From Stenomitos frigidus_A (GTDB taxonomy: Bacteria; Cyanobacteriota; Cyanobacteriia; Leptolyngbyales; Leptolyngbyaceae), in the NCBI RefSeq assembly GCF_963877135.1, contig NZ_CAWNSW010000111.1, positions 62,001 to 126,000 on the forward strand: DNA of 64,000 nucleotides, read 5' to 3'. Below are positions 18,020-26,993 of this stretch, in pieces. A model generated the notes under the pieces. It did no database searches and was not told the origin of the DNA. It saw only the letters and a program-made list of their open reading frames with translations. Numbering within the stretch: the first letter of the stretch is position 1; each line of letters opens with the position of its first letter. A program made the position numbers and the translations under genes.

Positions 18020-19767
18020 AGCAGTTTTTCCGCATCCGACAACAAAGTCTTTCTAAGCAACTCTTGCTTGGCTTTGGACTCTCACTTACAACAGTTGGGC
18101 TGGCAACGATGTGGGTTAATTACCGTTTGATTCAGGCAGATTTAGCCCAGCAGGTCAAACAGCGCGCCCAAACCATCACGCAATCGCTGGAGTTCTCCAC
18201 TGAAGGTTTGCTGGCACGCGAAAACCGCAATATCCTACGCCGGGTTGTACAAAACTACGCGACCTTACCGGCTGTGGTTGAAATTACGGTGGTCAGTCCC
18301 GATAACCTGATTTTGGCTCAGAGTTCGCAAGATACCGTGCAGTTCTCTTCTTCTGTGGCAGGAAATTCCTTCCAAGCCAAACATCCAGAACTGACAACCG
18401 CCCTTGAGCAAGCCTCACTGAAGGGTACAGAGAGCAGCCAGGAAATTGTGGTTGATGGCAAACCTGCACTGGCGCAAATTTTGCCGTTTAGTAGCGTGCT
18501 GTTTGGCACTTCGGGACGACGAGGATTGGTCATTGCGATCGTCGATTTAAAGCAGATGCAATTCGATGCCGAAAAGTCGTTCTTTACCTCTACCCTCGTT
18601 CTGCTGGTGGGCGTGGTCGGCATCCTTTTATTCATGGGCATCATCATCCATCGCACGGTGCTGCATCCTTTAAAGGCGCTTAACGATGCGGTAACCAGTA
18701 GCAAACAAACGGGCGTTTTCACGATGCCTCAGGCTCTTCTTGCCAATGAAATTCGGTTTCTAGCCACCACCTTTGACAAAGTGCTCAAAGAATTACAGGC
18801 GCACAATCAACTGAAATCGGAGATTGCACAACGCAAGCAGGTCGAAGCAGAATTGCGGGAAAGTGAAGCCAGCGAAAAGCAAAAAACCCGTGAGCTTGAG
18901 CAGACACTTCAAGAACTGCGCCACGCTCAAACGCAACTGGTACAAAGTGAGAAAATGTCGAGCCTGGGGCAACTGGTGGCGGGTGTCGCGCACGAAATCA
19001 ATAATCCTGTCAACTTTATTTATGGCAACCTGCTGCATGCCAACGAGTATACGCAAGATTTACTCAATCTGCTGGCACTGTACCAACAGCACTATCCCAA
19101 TCCCCATAATGCCATTCAGGATGAGGTGACGGCGATCGACCTGGAGTTTTTGATGGCAGATCTCCCCAAACTTCTGGTCTCCATGAAAGTGGGTGCCGAT
19201 CGCATTCAAAAAATTGTAGCGTCGCTGCGATCGTTCTCGCGTCTAGATGAAGCCGAAGTGAAAGATGTCGATATCCACGAAGGCATTGACAGTACGCTCA
19301 TGATTCTCCACAATCGGCTGAAGTCAAAATCAGAGTATCCTGCCATCCAGATTGTGAAGGAATACAGCATCTTGCCCAAGATTGAGTGCTACGCGGGGCA
19401 ACTCAACCAGGTGTTTATGAACGTTCTTAGCAACGCAATCGATGCTCTGGACGAACAGAATCAGCAGCGCTCTCCCGCTGAGGTAGCAGCGCAGCCCAGC
19501 ATCATTACCATCCAGACACGATCAAGCGATCACGAGACTGTGGCCATTCAAATTGCCGACAATGGACCTGGTATACCCGAAACCGTCCAAAAACGTCTGT
19601 TTGACCCGTTCTTTACTACCAAAGCTGTGGGCAAGGGTACTGGCATGGGGATGTCCATCAGCCACCAGGTGATTACCGAACGACACAAAGGCAGCTTGCA
19701 GTGTTTCTCAGTCCCCGATCAGGGTGCGACCTTTGTGATTGAGATTCCGATTCGCCAGACTGCGTGA
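18007..19767 (+). CDS. Membrane histidine kinase coupled to the substrate-binding lipoprotein
   Basis: A 586-residue sensor kinase. Membrane helices at about 18-40 and 195-215 enclose a periplasmic sensor of roughly 155 residues; a HAMP-like linker and a coiled coil lead to the kinase core with His329 (GVAHEINNP), N box (NQVFMNVLSNAID), DNGPGIP and GKGTGMGMSIS. The start ATG lies inside the preceding gene, so translation is coupled. The partner lipoprotein would sense the ligand in the periplasm. No response regulator gene is adjacent. The catalytic part is nearly identical to that of the kinase ending at 16688. Confidence 0.93.
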   Translation: MEILKQFFRIRQQSLSKQLLLGFGLSLTTVGLATMWVNYRLIQADLAQQVKQRAQTITQSLEFSTEGLLARENRNILRRVVQNYATLPAVVEITVVSPDNLILAQSSQDTVQFSSSVAGNSFQAKHPELTTALEQASLKGTESSQEIVVDGKPALAQILPFSSVLFGTSGRRGLVIAIVDLKQMQFDAEKSFFTSTLVLLVGVVGILLFMGIIIHRTVLHPLKALNDAVTSSKQTGVFTMPQALLANEIRFLATTFDKVLKELQAHNQLKSEIAQRKQVEAELRESEASEKQKTRELEQTLQELRHAQTQLVQSEKMSSLGQLVAGVAHEINNPVNFIYGNLLHANEYTQDLLNLLALYQQHYPNPHNAIQDEVTAIDLEFLMADLPKLLVSMKVGADRIQKIVASLRSFSRLDEAEVKDVDIHEGIDSTLMILHNRLKSKSEYPAIQIVKEYSILPKIECYAGQLNQVFMNVLSNAIDALDEQNQQRSPAEVAAQPSIITIQTRSSDHETVAIQIADNGPGIPETVQKRLFDPFFTTKAVGKGTGMGMSISHQVITERHKGSLQCFSVPDQGATFVIEIPIRQTA

Positions 19768-19812
19768 TGCTTTGTCGATCGTTTGATAGCGGTGTTGCTG
19801 CTTTGGCAAAGG

Positions 19813-20118
19813 CTAGATAGCCTCAACTGGTACCAAGGTTTCTAAAGACAAATAGTCATGAGCCATCTCAGCCGAGCGCAATGACAGCCATACCGTGTAG
19901 CCAGCCTTCGATTTGGTCAGGGCAGCTTGTTGATTCTGCTCACAGAGGTTGGTTCCCAAGCTGTATGCCTGTTGCTGCTGACTGAGCGGAAAAGAGGCAA
20001 CGCAGCGGTAGAGATTCGTGCCGTAGCGCATTCCCTGATGAACGTTGTCACCGTCCCAAAACTTAAACTCAGACACTAATCGTGCTGGAATGATGGCAGG
20101 AAACATGCACTGAATCAT
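19813..20118 (-). CDS. Small hypothetical protein
   Basis: A 101-residue soluble protein with motifs SEFKFWDGDNVHQGMRYGTNLYRCV and, nearer the end, TVWLSLRSAEMA. I do not recognise the family. The internal Met at codon 5 (ATG at 20106) could also be the start. It faces the kinase gene tail to tail with 45 bases between, and a pair of tandem 31-base repeats lies just upstream. Confidence 0.6.
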   Translation of the reverse strand: MIQCMFPAIIPARLVSEFKFWDGDNVHQGMRYGTNLYRCVASFPLSQQQQAYSLGTNLCEQNQQAALTKSKAGYTVWLSLRSAEMAHDYLSLETLVPVEAI

Positions 20119-20144
20119 GCAGAACGGAATACTATGCGTTTACA

Positions 20145-20206
20145 TCACTATTGTACTTCGTTAAGAAGTGTATCGTCACTACTGTACTTCGTTAAAAAGT
20201 GTATCG
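20145..20206. repeat. Two tandem 31-base repeats with an internal dyad
   Basis: Copies at 20145-20175 and 20176-20206 match at 29 of 31 bases. Each holds ACTTC-GTTAA-(G/A)AAGT, a hyphenated dyad that is perfect in the first copy. The position is just upstream of the gene starting at 20118 on the minus strand, so a tandem operator is possible. Confidence 0.8.
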
Positions 20207-20262
20207 AATCTTCCTGTTGGATGAATTCAATGCTGTGCACCTGCACCTATGACATAGCCGTT

Positions 20263-21753
20263 TTAAAAATCGAAGTAGATGTATGGCAGGGAGCCTTTGG
20301 GTGCCAGAATCCATACTAAAAACAGGCAGAGCGGCACTAGCATGAGCTTGATGTGCCAATTGAGCTGTAGTTTGAAGACGCGATCGCAGGTGTACGCAAC
20401 GCCCATGCAGACTATCAGCGCCCAGAGCAACAGCGCAATTTGCAGCAGCCCCAGCCCGATCGCTTCTAAATAAACTTTTTGAGCAAACTGAGCGTCGGCG
20501 GCATGTCCCCACAGGCGCTGTACCACCAGCCAGGAGTCTTTCAAGTCTGGCAATCGAAAGAAAATCCAGGTGGTAAAGACCATGCCTTGCGTGAGTCCCC
20601 ACGCCAGAACCACACCTGGTAGACTTTGCCATGCCCGCTCCAACCAGGAAAACCGTTTTGAGAGTGCTTCCGCCAGTCGGTGCACCACTAGCGCGATGCC
20701 ATGCAGCAGTCCCCAAACGATGAAACCCCAGGCGGCACCATGCCAAAGTCCTGCGATCGCCATAATGATCATGAGATTCAGACACGTCCGCAGCAAGCCC
20801 TGGCGCGAGCCACCCAACGGGAAGTAAAGATAATTGCGCAACCAGTCGCCCAGCGTCATATGCCAGCGTCGCCAAAAGTCTGCAATGCTGGTGCTGAAAT
20901 AGGGGAAGTCAAAGTTTTGCGGTAAGTCAAAGCCTAGCAACACAGCACTACCGCGTGCCATATCGACATAGCCGCTGAAGTCGAGATAAAGCTGCAGCCC
21001 ATACGCTACAGTCGCCAACCATAGATCAGCACTACCTGCCCGCTGTAGGTTTTGAAAGCTTAAATCAACCAAAACACCCAGATTGTCTGCCAGGAGCCCT
21101 TTTTTGACTGCACCACAGGCAATCAACCATACTCCTTCGACGAGGCGATCGACACTGGGAAACGTCTGCGTTTGCACTTGAGCGGCGAGTGGGTGATAGC
21201 GAGTAATCGGGCCACTAATCAGCTTGGCGAAAAACAGCTTGTAAGCAGAAAAATCAAGAAACCGCTGTGCCGCTGGCGCTCCACGATACACATCGACCAG
21301 ATAAGCAATGCACTCAAAGCAGAAAAAGCTCAGTCCCAAGGGTACAACTAGATTAGAGCGCGTCCACACCGCCCGCTCTTGTAGTATTGGATTCCCGATC
21401 AGCGCCCCAACCGTAGACAGCAAAAAAGGAATGTACTTAAAGCCCAACAGCAGTAAAACATTGACCACAATCCCTAGCCACAGCAGCCTCACCCGTTGTC
21501 GATGCCAGTCTTGTTGGGCAAACTGCCAGTCTTCAATCCGCCAATCGGGTGGCACTGCAAGCGCCTGCCCCAATTGAAACGTGACCCACGTGCCAGCCAG
21601 CAGCAGCGGAATGTACTGCACCTGAAAGGATGAGTAGAAGACGATACTGGCAGCAAGCAGTGCCCACATGCGGAGCCACTGCTGTTGCACCGACCAGTAA
21701 ATGCCAATCACGCTTAGCAGGAACAGTCCGTAGGTGATGGAAATGAAGGTCAT
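20263..21753 (-). CDS. MBOAT family membrane-bound O-acyltransferase (AlgI/DltB-like)
   Basis: A 496-residue multi-spanning protein of the inner membrane that would transfer an acyl (often acetyl) group to an extracellular polymer. Diagnostic features are FWRRWHMTLGDWLRNYLYFPLGG with His298 and the GLWHGAAWGFIVWGLLHG motif with the catalytic His338. Length and about ten hydrophobic segments fit AlgI. The usual partner esterase (AlgJ/AlgX/DltD-like) is not adjacent. Since a large polysaccharide cluster occurs in the same window, surface-glycan acetylation is a reasonable inference. Confidence 0.93.
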   Translation of the reverse strand: MTFISITYGLFLLSVIGIYWSVQQQWLRMWALLAASIVFYSSFQVQYIPLLLAGTWVTFQLGQALAVPPDWRIEDWQFAQQDWHRQRVRLLWLGIVVNVLLLLGFKYIPFLLSTVGALIGNPILQERAVWTRSNLVVPLGLSFFCFECIAYLVDVYRGAPAAQRFLDFSAYKLFFAKLISGPITRYHPLAAQVQTQTFPSVDRLVEGVWLIACGAVKKGLLADNLGVLVDLSFQNLQRAGSADLWLATVAYGLQLYLDFSGYVDMARGSAVLLGFDLPQNFDFPYFSTSIADFWRRWHMTLGDWLRNYLYFPLGGSRQGLLRTCLNLMIIMAIAGLWHGAAWGFIVWGLLHGIALVVHRLAEALSKRFSWLERAWQSLPGVVLAWGLTQGMVFTTWIFFRLPDLKDSWLVVQRLWGHAADAQFAQKVYLEAIGLGLLQIALLLWALIVCMGVAYTCDRVFKLQLNWHIKLMLVPLCLFLVWILAPKGSLPYIYFDF

Positions 21754-22049
21754 GCGATCGAAGGGGTGATGGTCATGCAGAGAGAGACAGAAGCAATGCC
21801 GCTCGCGTTGATTATAGTGAAGGTCTGCACATTCGCACAGATTCTTGACGTAACGGCGCGATCGATCGGTCTCTTGCGGGTTGCAGGTTGCAAATTGTGG
21901 ACTTCAGGTAGGGTACGGCTAGATGTCAACGGCATGTCAGCCGATCGAAGTGAATCGTAGAGCTGCACGAATTGTTTCGCGATTAAAATCTCACTGACTA
22001 TGAATCTGATGCACCCTGTTGTGCTAGGATCAATTTCCGTGGGTGAAGT

Positions 22050-22131
22050 GGGTCGATGCCCGAGTGGTTAATGGGGGCGGACTGTAAATCCGCTGGCTAC
22101 GCCTACGCTGGTTCAAATCCAGCTCGGCCCA
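22050..22131 (+). tRNA. tRNA-Tyr (GTA)
   Basis: An acceptor stem (GGGTCGA with TCGGCCC), anticodon stem GCGGA/TCCGC with loop CTGTAAA and anticodon GTA at 22084-22086, a long variable arm typical of bacterial tRNA-Tyr, and a GTTCAAATC T-loop. The CCA end is not encoded. A tRNA-Thr gene follows 92 bases later. Confidence 0.95.
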
Positions 22132-22223
22132 TCCACGTTGAAAGGATGAAGTATGAATGATAAACGCTAAAAGAACCGTGTTCTTTTTAGCCTTTATCCT
22201 TAAGCCTTTATCTTTTCCTAAAT

Positions 22224-22295
22224 GCCCGTGTGGCTCAGTGGTAGAGCACACCCTTGGTAAGGGTGAGGTCACGAGTTCAATCCTCGTCACGGGCT
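22224..22295 (+). tRNA. tRNA-Thr (GGT)
   Basis: A 72-base cloverleaf with acceptor stem GCCCGTG/CACGGGC, anticodon loop with GGT at 22256-22258 and T-loop GTTCAATCC. The CCA end is not encoded. Tyr and Thr tRNA genes are commonly neighbours in cyanobacteria. Confidence 0.95.
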
Positions 22296-22463
22296 CTTTA
22301 TTGCAGAGGCTTTCAACGTCCAAAAATCGCACTTCTGGCCCAAGCCTTAGTCAGGTTTAGGTCAGCGAGACGAGAGAAACTGTCTCAAGCTGGTTTCGCA
22401 TCAGCATAGTAGCCAGTGACTTACAGCTTGGCCTGCATTTCCCCACCACTGTGAGGCTTAGGA

Positions 22464-22697
22464 TCAAGCTTCGGCTCTAACTTTGCGGGACGGCAAGGCG
22501 TAGGCAGAAAGCCAATCGCGATAGTCTAGCGCTTCCTCTTTAGAGCCAAAGACGGGTGTGCTCAGAAAAGGTAAGTGCGCGATCGTGCATGAGCGAACGA
22601 GGTAAATCGATACGCCCCATTGCAAATACCAATAGCGTTTTTGCATAGAGTTAACAGGATCAACAGGGATGAGGCTAAACCACATCTTTAGCTCCAA
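22464..22697 (-). CDS. Small hypothetical protein
   Basis: A 77-residue reading frame with an aromatic core (QKRYWYLQWGVSIYLVRS) and a charged C-terminal helix (GSKEEALDYRDWLSAY). The composition is protein-like and codon use is ordinary, but no family is recognised and no strong ribosome-binding site decides the start. A real gene is more likely than not. Confidence 0.45.
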   Translation of the reverse strand: MELKMWFSLIPVDPVNSMQKRYWYLQWGVSIYLVRSCTIAHLPFLSTPVFGSKEEALDYRDWLSAYALPSRKVRAEA

Positions 22698-23796
22698 TTA
22701 AAACTAAATTATTTCGGCAAGTCCTTTGAGAAACCACTCATACGGGTGAAGGGCTAAGATTCAACCACTGAGGCATCAAGCGAGATTCTGTAGCAGATGA
22801 ACCGTTTGCAGGATGCTCGATCGAGTAAAGGCGTGCTCTCACAATTTTTTCCAGGCAGGCAAACAAGCGATCGGTGTCTGCGTTTAGGCACAAAGAATTA
22901 GGCGGCCACCCGAACGAGCGGTTGGCAAAAAAGTATTAGGAGCCAGTTGAAGTATCCATCGGGCTCTTTTGTGTCTCATCCATCACCACAACGCCATCAC
23001 TACTTGGTTAGCATTACCCATACGGCAAATGGCGTATTTTTGCATCATGATGGGTGCCTTTTGCTCTTCAAATTCGAAATTTGCTGCTGAAAAGACAGAT
23101 GTTCCTTAATGCCTAGTTCTTCTATTAATCACGGTTAATATTATTTTTTGAAACTCTAAAAAACCCATTCAATAAAAGGTTTTAGGAAAAAGAGTATTCA
23201 GATCGATCGCTGTTTTCGATTTCAATATTCATTGAGAAATGCCATTTTTTTAATGAAATTCATATCTTTGTAGCAACTCAGCACTCAGCACCTGAGATAC
23301 AAATTTACGTAAAGACACCGAGAACAAAATATTGTCTATTCGGGCACACTTTATCTAGGAAGATACTTAAACCCAAGCAAAGACGAACGTTGCTGGAAAG
23401 CGTCCTCATCTAACGCCCTAATCGGATGAGGCAACAAAGCGTTCTAATCGATGTGTTGTGAAGAACAACTGCACTGACATTTCGTCTCCAATGAACTCGG
23501 TGCTGTGTGTCTTGTAAAGCAGCTTTGCTTCAGTAGCGCGTAAGAACGTCCGAGCCCGACGTTAGCCTCTTACGCTCGCTCGTTCATCGTTTTAACTAAT
23601 CGCCAAACTCACACATGGTTGCAAGCCACATCAAATGGATGCCGTAAGGCTCTGTTTAATCGACGCTCATCTGTGTGTGCGATCGCGCTTTTACTGCCTC
23701 TTCCGCTTTTCAGGCGTGAATCCAGCTGCGGTTCTGATGAACACAGATGCAGTCTGGTTCAAGCTGCCACCTGCGATCTACAGCCTTACTCAGGAT
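22698..23796. other. Long gene-free region before the surface-protein operon
   Basis: About 1.1 kb with no convincing gene. The centre (about 23080-23330) is AT-rich. A hairpin with arms CCTCATC (23404-23410) and GATGAGG (23425-23431) is the clearest structure. The region probably carries the promoter of the exported-protein genes; I could not pick a good -35/-10 pair. Confidence 0.5.
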
Positions 23797-26190
23797 ATGA
23801 ACACTCAAACCCGTTGGTCTTACTGCAAACTTTTAGCCGCAACTCTGCTAGTGGGTAGTTTACTGCCTCTAGCCTCTCGTGTACTTGCCGATGGCACGTC
23901 TGCTGGAACCACCATCAGCAACACCGCTACAGCCACCTACGAAGACCCCAATGCTCCGGGAACCACCATCAACGCCACGTCCAACACGGTGACAGTCACT
24001 GTTGCAGAGGTCGCAGGTGTCACGGCGACCCCACTGGCAATTACCGATGTGAACGGTGGCACGGTGCTGCCAAATGATGTCATTAACTATGACTACCGGA
24101 TCACCAACGTCGGCAACGATCCGACTCGCTTCTTTATCCCTAGTAGCGCAACGGTGACAGGCCCTGGTACAGCCGGGACATTACAATACAGTACTGACGG
24201 TGGAACGACCTTTAATACTGTGACAGCAGGAGGCTTGACAACAACGTCCATTCCGGCTGGCAGTTCGGTCATTGTGCGGGTGCCTGTCACTATCTCTGGG
24301 CTGGCTTCCTCGGGTGCAACTGTTGCTGTGCGTTTGGGCGACACCGGAGCGAATGACAACAGCGCGGCTACCCAAAACCAACCTGATGTCACCGATGGTG
24401 CTACTGCTGGCGAAATTCGGACGGTTGACAACCTGGATGGTACTACTAATGAAGCAACGGGTGTGCCTACCAATGGTGAACGGGAAGCCAGTGTGACGCA
24501 ACAAGTCCTGGTGGGTTCGCAGCCTCAAGCCTTTGCAGCGATTCTCAAGACCCGCACAGCTTATAGCGATTCCAGCACGACCGCACTCAATGACGATGTA
24601 TTGACGTATGGATTGTCGCTGCGGGTGGATGCGACTGCCCCTGCTGGAACCGCTGGACTTAGCCCTGCGAACCTGGCAGGCACCACGATTAACGTAAACG
24701 GTGGTGCTGTGACGCGTGTGCTGGTATCAGATGCAGTTCCGGCAAGCACAACCTTGTCTGGAACGCCAGTTGCTCCAACTGGATGGACGATCGTTTACAC
24801 CAATAGCCCCACTACCACTAATGCGAATGCAGCAAACTGGGTCACAAACGTCGCGACGATCGGCGGTATCGGCAATGCCATCCGGATTGGTTTCGTTAAC
24901 AATGGGCCCATCACCGCTGGCACCACGGTTACAGGCTTTACATTCCAGGTAACAACGACGGGAGTGACAGGCACAACGACGATCGCTAACCTAGCTCAGG
25001 TCTTTGGTCAAACGGCAGGCGGCGGTACCACGCTGGTTTACGACGAATCGGGTGATCAGACTCCCAGCAACTTCAATGACGATGGCACAGCGGGCTCGAT
25101 CACACCGACCAATGGCGTTGCTAACCCTACGACAGATGGTATCGATAGCAACAACAACAATACCGCTACGGGTCCCGGCGGTGAAGACAACGTCTATACC
25201 GTGGCGGCAGCAGGCACCATTCTTAACGGTTCCAACGGGCAGCCAGGGGCAGTTGGGCCAAGCAACAACAATGATGACTTCACCAACAAGTCATCCACAG
25301 TGCCAGCGAACCAGACACCCAATACAACCATTGATCCAAATTCAGTTACCTTCCTGAACACGATCAATAACCCGACTACAGGCAGTTTGAGCAATATTCT
25401 GCTAGTACCGGACTCTGTCAACTTCACCCCTGGTACAGGCGAGGTTCTACCCCCTACAGGGACAACCGTCACACTAACCTATGGTGCTCAAACGGCAGTC
25501 TACACCTACAACGGCACCAACTTCATCTTCACCTCTGGCACCGCCATTATTATTCCCACGCTGACCGCTGGCACGTCGGTGAACTACAGCGTGGCTGTAG
25601 ATTTGCCGACTGGCACCGCCCTTTCCACCGATACTGGCAATGGGTTCTCTATTCCTATTTACGCCTTCCAGGATGTGAATGGAAACGGCAGACCGGATCT
25701 GGCGGCCGCAGAACCCACTCAAAACCGAACGATCGATCGCGTTTACACCGGCTTCCTGAAGGTAGTGAAGGATGCTCGCATCCTTGATACCGATGGTACG
25801 ACGGTGGTTGAGAACTATACGCAGACCCCAACGGCTGCCAATCTGCGTACTGGCAGATTCATTGAGTACCGTATTACCTACACAAATATTTCGATCGCTC
25901 CCGTCGGTGCAGGGAACGTCACCCTCAACGCAGGCAATGTGGTCATCACTGAGGATGGCACCGCTGGCACCAACACATGGGCGAAAGATAACGATACCAA
26001 CGGCACGATTGATACCAGCAATGTGGTGGGTTCAACGACTGCCCAGTTCGGCACGATCGCTTACTCCCCCAGCGGCGATCAGACGGGAACGACGGCAGCA
26101 GCGGATGTCACCCGTTACACCAACACGCTAGCCATCTCCATACAACCCGGAGCCAGCGGCACCTTCATTTTCCGCCGCAAGATCAACTAG
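23797..26190 (+). CDS. Large exported DUF11-like surface protein
   Basis: A 797-residue secreted protein. The Met at 23797 opens a clear signal peptide (basic start, LLAATLLVGSLLPLA core, cleavage after VLA); the frame stays open upstream to a Met at 23635, but those 54 residues look like spacer. The mature part is rich in Thr, Ala, Asn and Gly and consists of beta-sandwich-like stretches of the DUF11/conserved repeat type (ISNTATATYEDP; ITYTNISIAPVGAGNVTL). The last residues are TFIFRRKIN. Such proteins are extracellular or outer-surface polymers. It is the first of five exported-protein genes on this strand; 84 bases separate it from the next. Confidence 0.85.
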   Translation: MNTQTRWSYCKLLAATLLVGSLLPLASRVLADGTSAGTTISNTATATYEDPNAPGTTINATSNTVTVTVAEVAGVTATPLAITDVNGGTVLPNDVINYDYRITNVGNDPTRFFIPSSATVTGPGTAGTLQYSTDGGTTFNTVTAGGLTTTSIPAGSSVIVRVPVTISGLASSGATVAVRLGDTGANDNSAATQNQPDVTDGATAGEIRTVDNLDGTTNEATGVPTNGEREASVTQQVLVGSQPQAFAAILKTRTAYSDSSTTALNDDVLTYGLSLRVDATAPAGTAGLSPANLAGTTINVNGGAVTRVLVSDAVPASTTLSGTPVAPTGWTIVYTNSPTTTNANAANWVTNVATIGGIGNAIRIGFVNNGPITAGTTVTGFTFQVTTTGVTGTTTIANLAQVFGQTAGGGTTLVYDESGDQTPSNFNDDGTAGSITPTNGVANPTTDGIDSNNNNTATGPGGEDNVYTVAAAGTILNGSNGQPGAVGPSNNNDDFTNKSSTVPANQTPNTTIDPNSVTFLNTINNPTTGSLSNILLVPDSVNFTPGTGEVLPPTGTTVTLTYGAQTAVYTYNGTNFIFTSGTAIIIPTLTAGTSVNYSVAVDLPTGTALSTDTGNGFSIPIYAFQDVNGNGRPDLAAAEPTQNRTIDRVYTGFLKVVKDARILDTDGTTVVENYTQTPTAANLRTGRFIEYRITYTNISIAPVGAGNVTLNAGNVVITEDGTAGTNTWAKDNDTNGTIDTSNVVGSTTAQFGTIAYSPSGDQTGTTAAADVTRYTNTLAISIQPGASGTFIFRRKIN

Positions 26191-26274
26191 ACCAATGGCA
26201 CCCTAATCAGCGGTTTCTGCAAGGAATCGCTGACTCCCACTTTATTCATTACCAAGCTTATAGAGGTTGAAAGC

Positions 26275-26838
26275 ATGAAACGTCAATTCGCACTTGGTCT
26301 GAGTGTCGCGGCTGTGATCCTGACCATTCCCTTCGCCAGCAAATTGCCCGTTGTGGCGGGTTTGTTTAACTCCGATGTGGCGATCGCCAAAGCGATGCAG
26401 CATCCGAAAGTACAGCTGAATCTGATGGGTGAGAAGCAAGTCATCAGCAAAGATGCTCAAGGCAAGGAAATCATTTCCTGGCAGGGTGGACAGTTGGCAG
26501 CCCAACCGGGTGATGTCTTACGGTATCGCCTGATGGGTAAGAACGAGGGCGATCGTCCCATTAAAAACCTGACTCTGAATCAATCGATTCCCAAAGGAAC
26601 AGTGTTTGTCCTCAAATCCGCTAAAGCTACTTCCAGTCAAGCAGCACGGATGACCTACAGCATCGATACCGGACGCAGTTTTGTCGAAGCACCCACAGTG
26701 CAGGTAACACTGCCCAATGGCAAGGTCGAAACCCGCCCTGCTCCGGCTGAAGCCTACACCCACATTCGTTGGAACCTGCCCAATATGCTGGCGGCAAAAG
26801 CCCCCGTTAACGCGGAGTACCAGGTGAAAGTGCGCTAA
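26275..26838 (+). CDS. Small exported DUF11-like protein
   Basis: A 187-residue protein with a signal peptide (MKRQFALGLSVAAVILTIPF core, probable cleavage near VAIA). The mature domain has the DUF11-like pattern: GDVLRYRLMGKNEGDRPIKNLTLNQSIPKGTVF, then a second half ending in NAEYQVKVR. One Ig-like domain is the likely structure. It lies between two larger proteins with the same domain type and is probably part of the same surface assembly. Confidence 0.8.
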   Translation: MKRQFALGLSVAAVILTIPFASKLPVVAGLFNSDVAIAKAMQHPKVQLNLMGEKQVISKDAQGKEIISWQGGQLAAQPGDVLRYRLMGKNEGDRPIKNLTLNQSIPKGTVFVLKSAKATSSQAARMTYSIDTGRSFVEAPTVQVTLPNGKVETRPAPAEAYTHIRWNLPNMLAAKAPVNAEYQVKVR

Positions 26839-26993
26839 TTGTAGCCTCTGATCTGATCTGATGGGTCGGCCTTCAAGGTTGTAACGGCTGTTGCCGACCC
26901 TATTTCCTCAATTTAGCGTTTGAATTTTGGCTCGCGGAAAGCACTCTTTTGTGGTTCCGACAGAGCTTTTATGCATGCTTTTTGGATGCACCG

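Noticed and set aside
23635..23796. Upstream extension of the large DUF11-like protein
   Set aside because: The 54 extra residues would bury the signal peptide; start 23797 gives a normal one.
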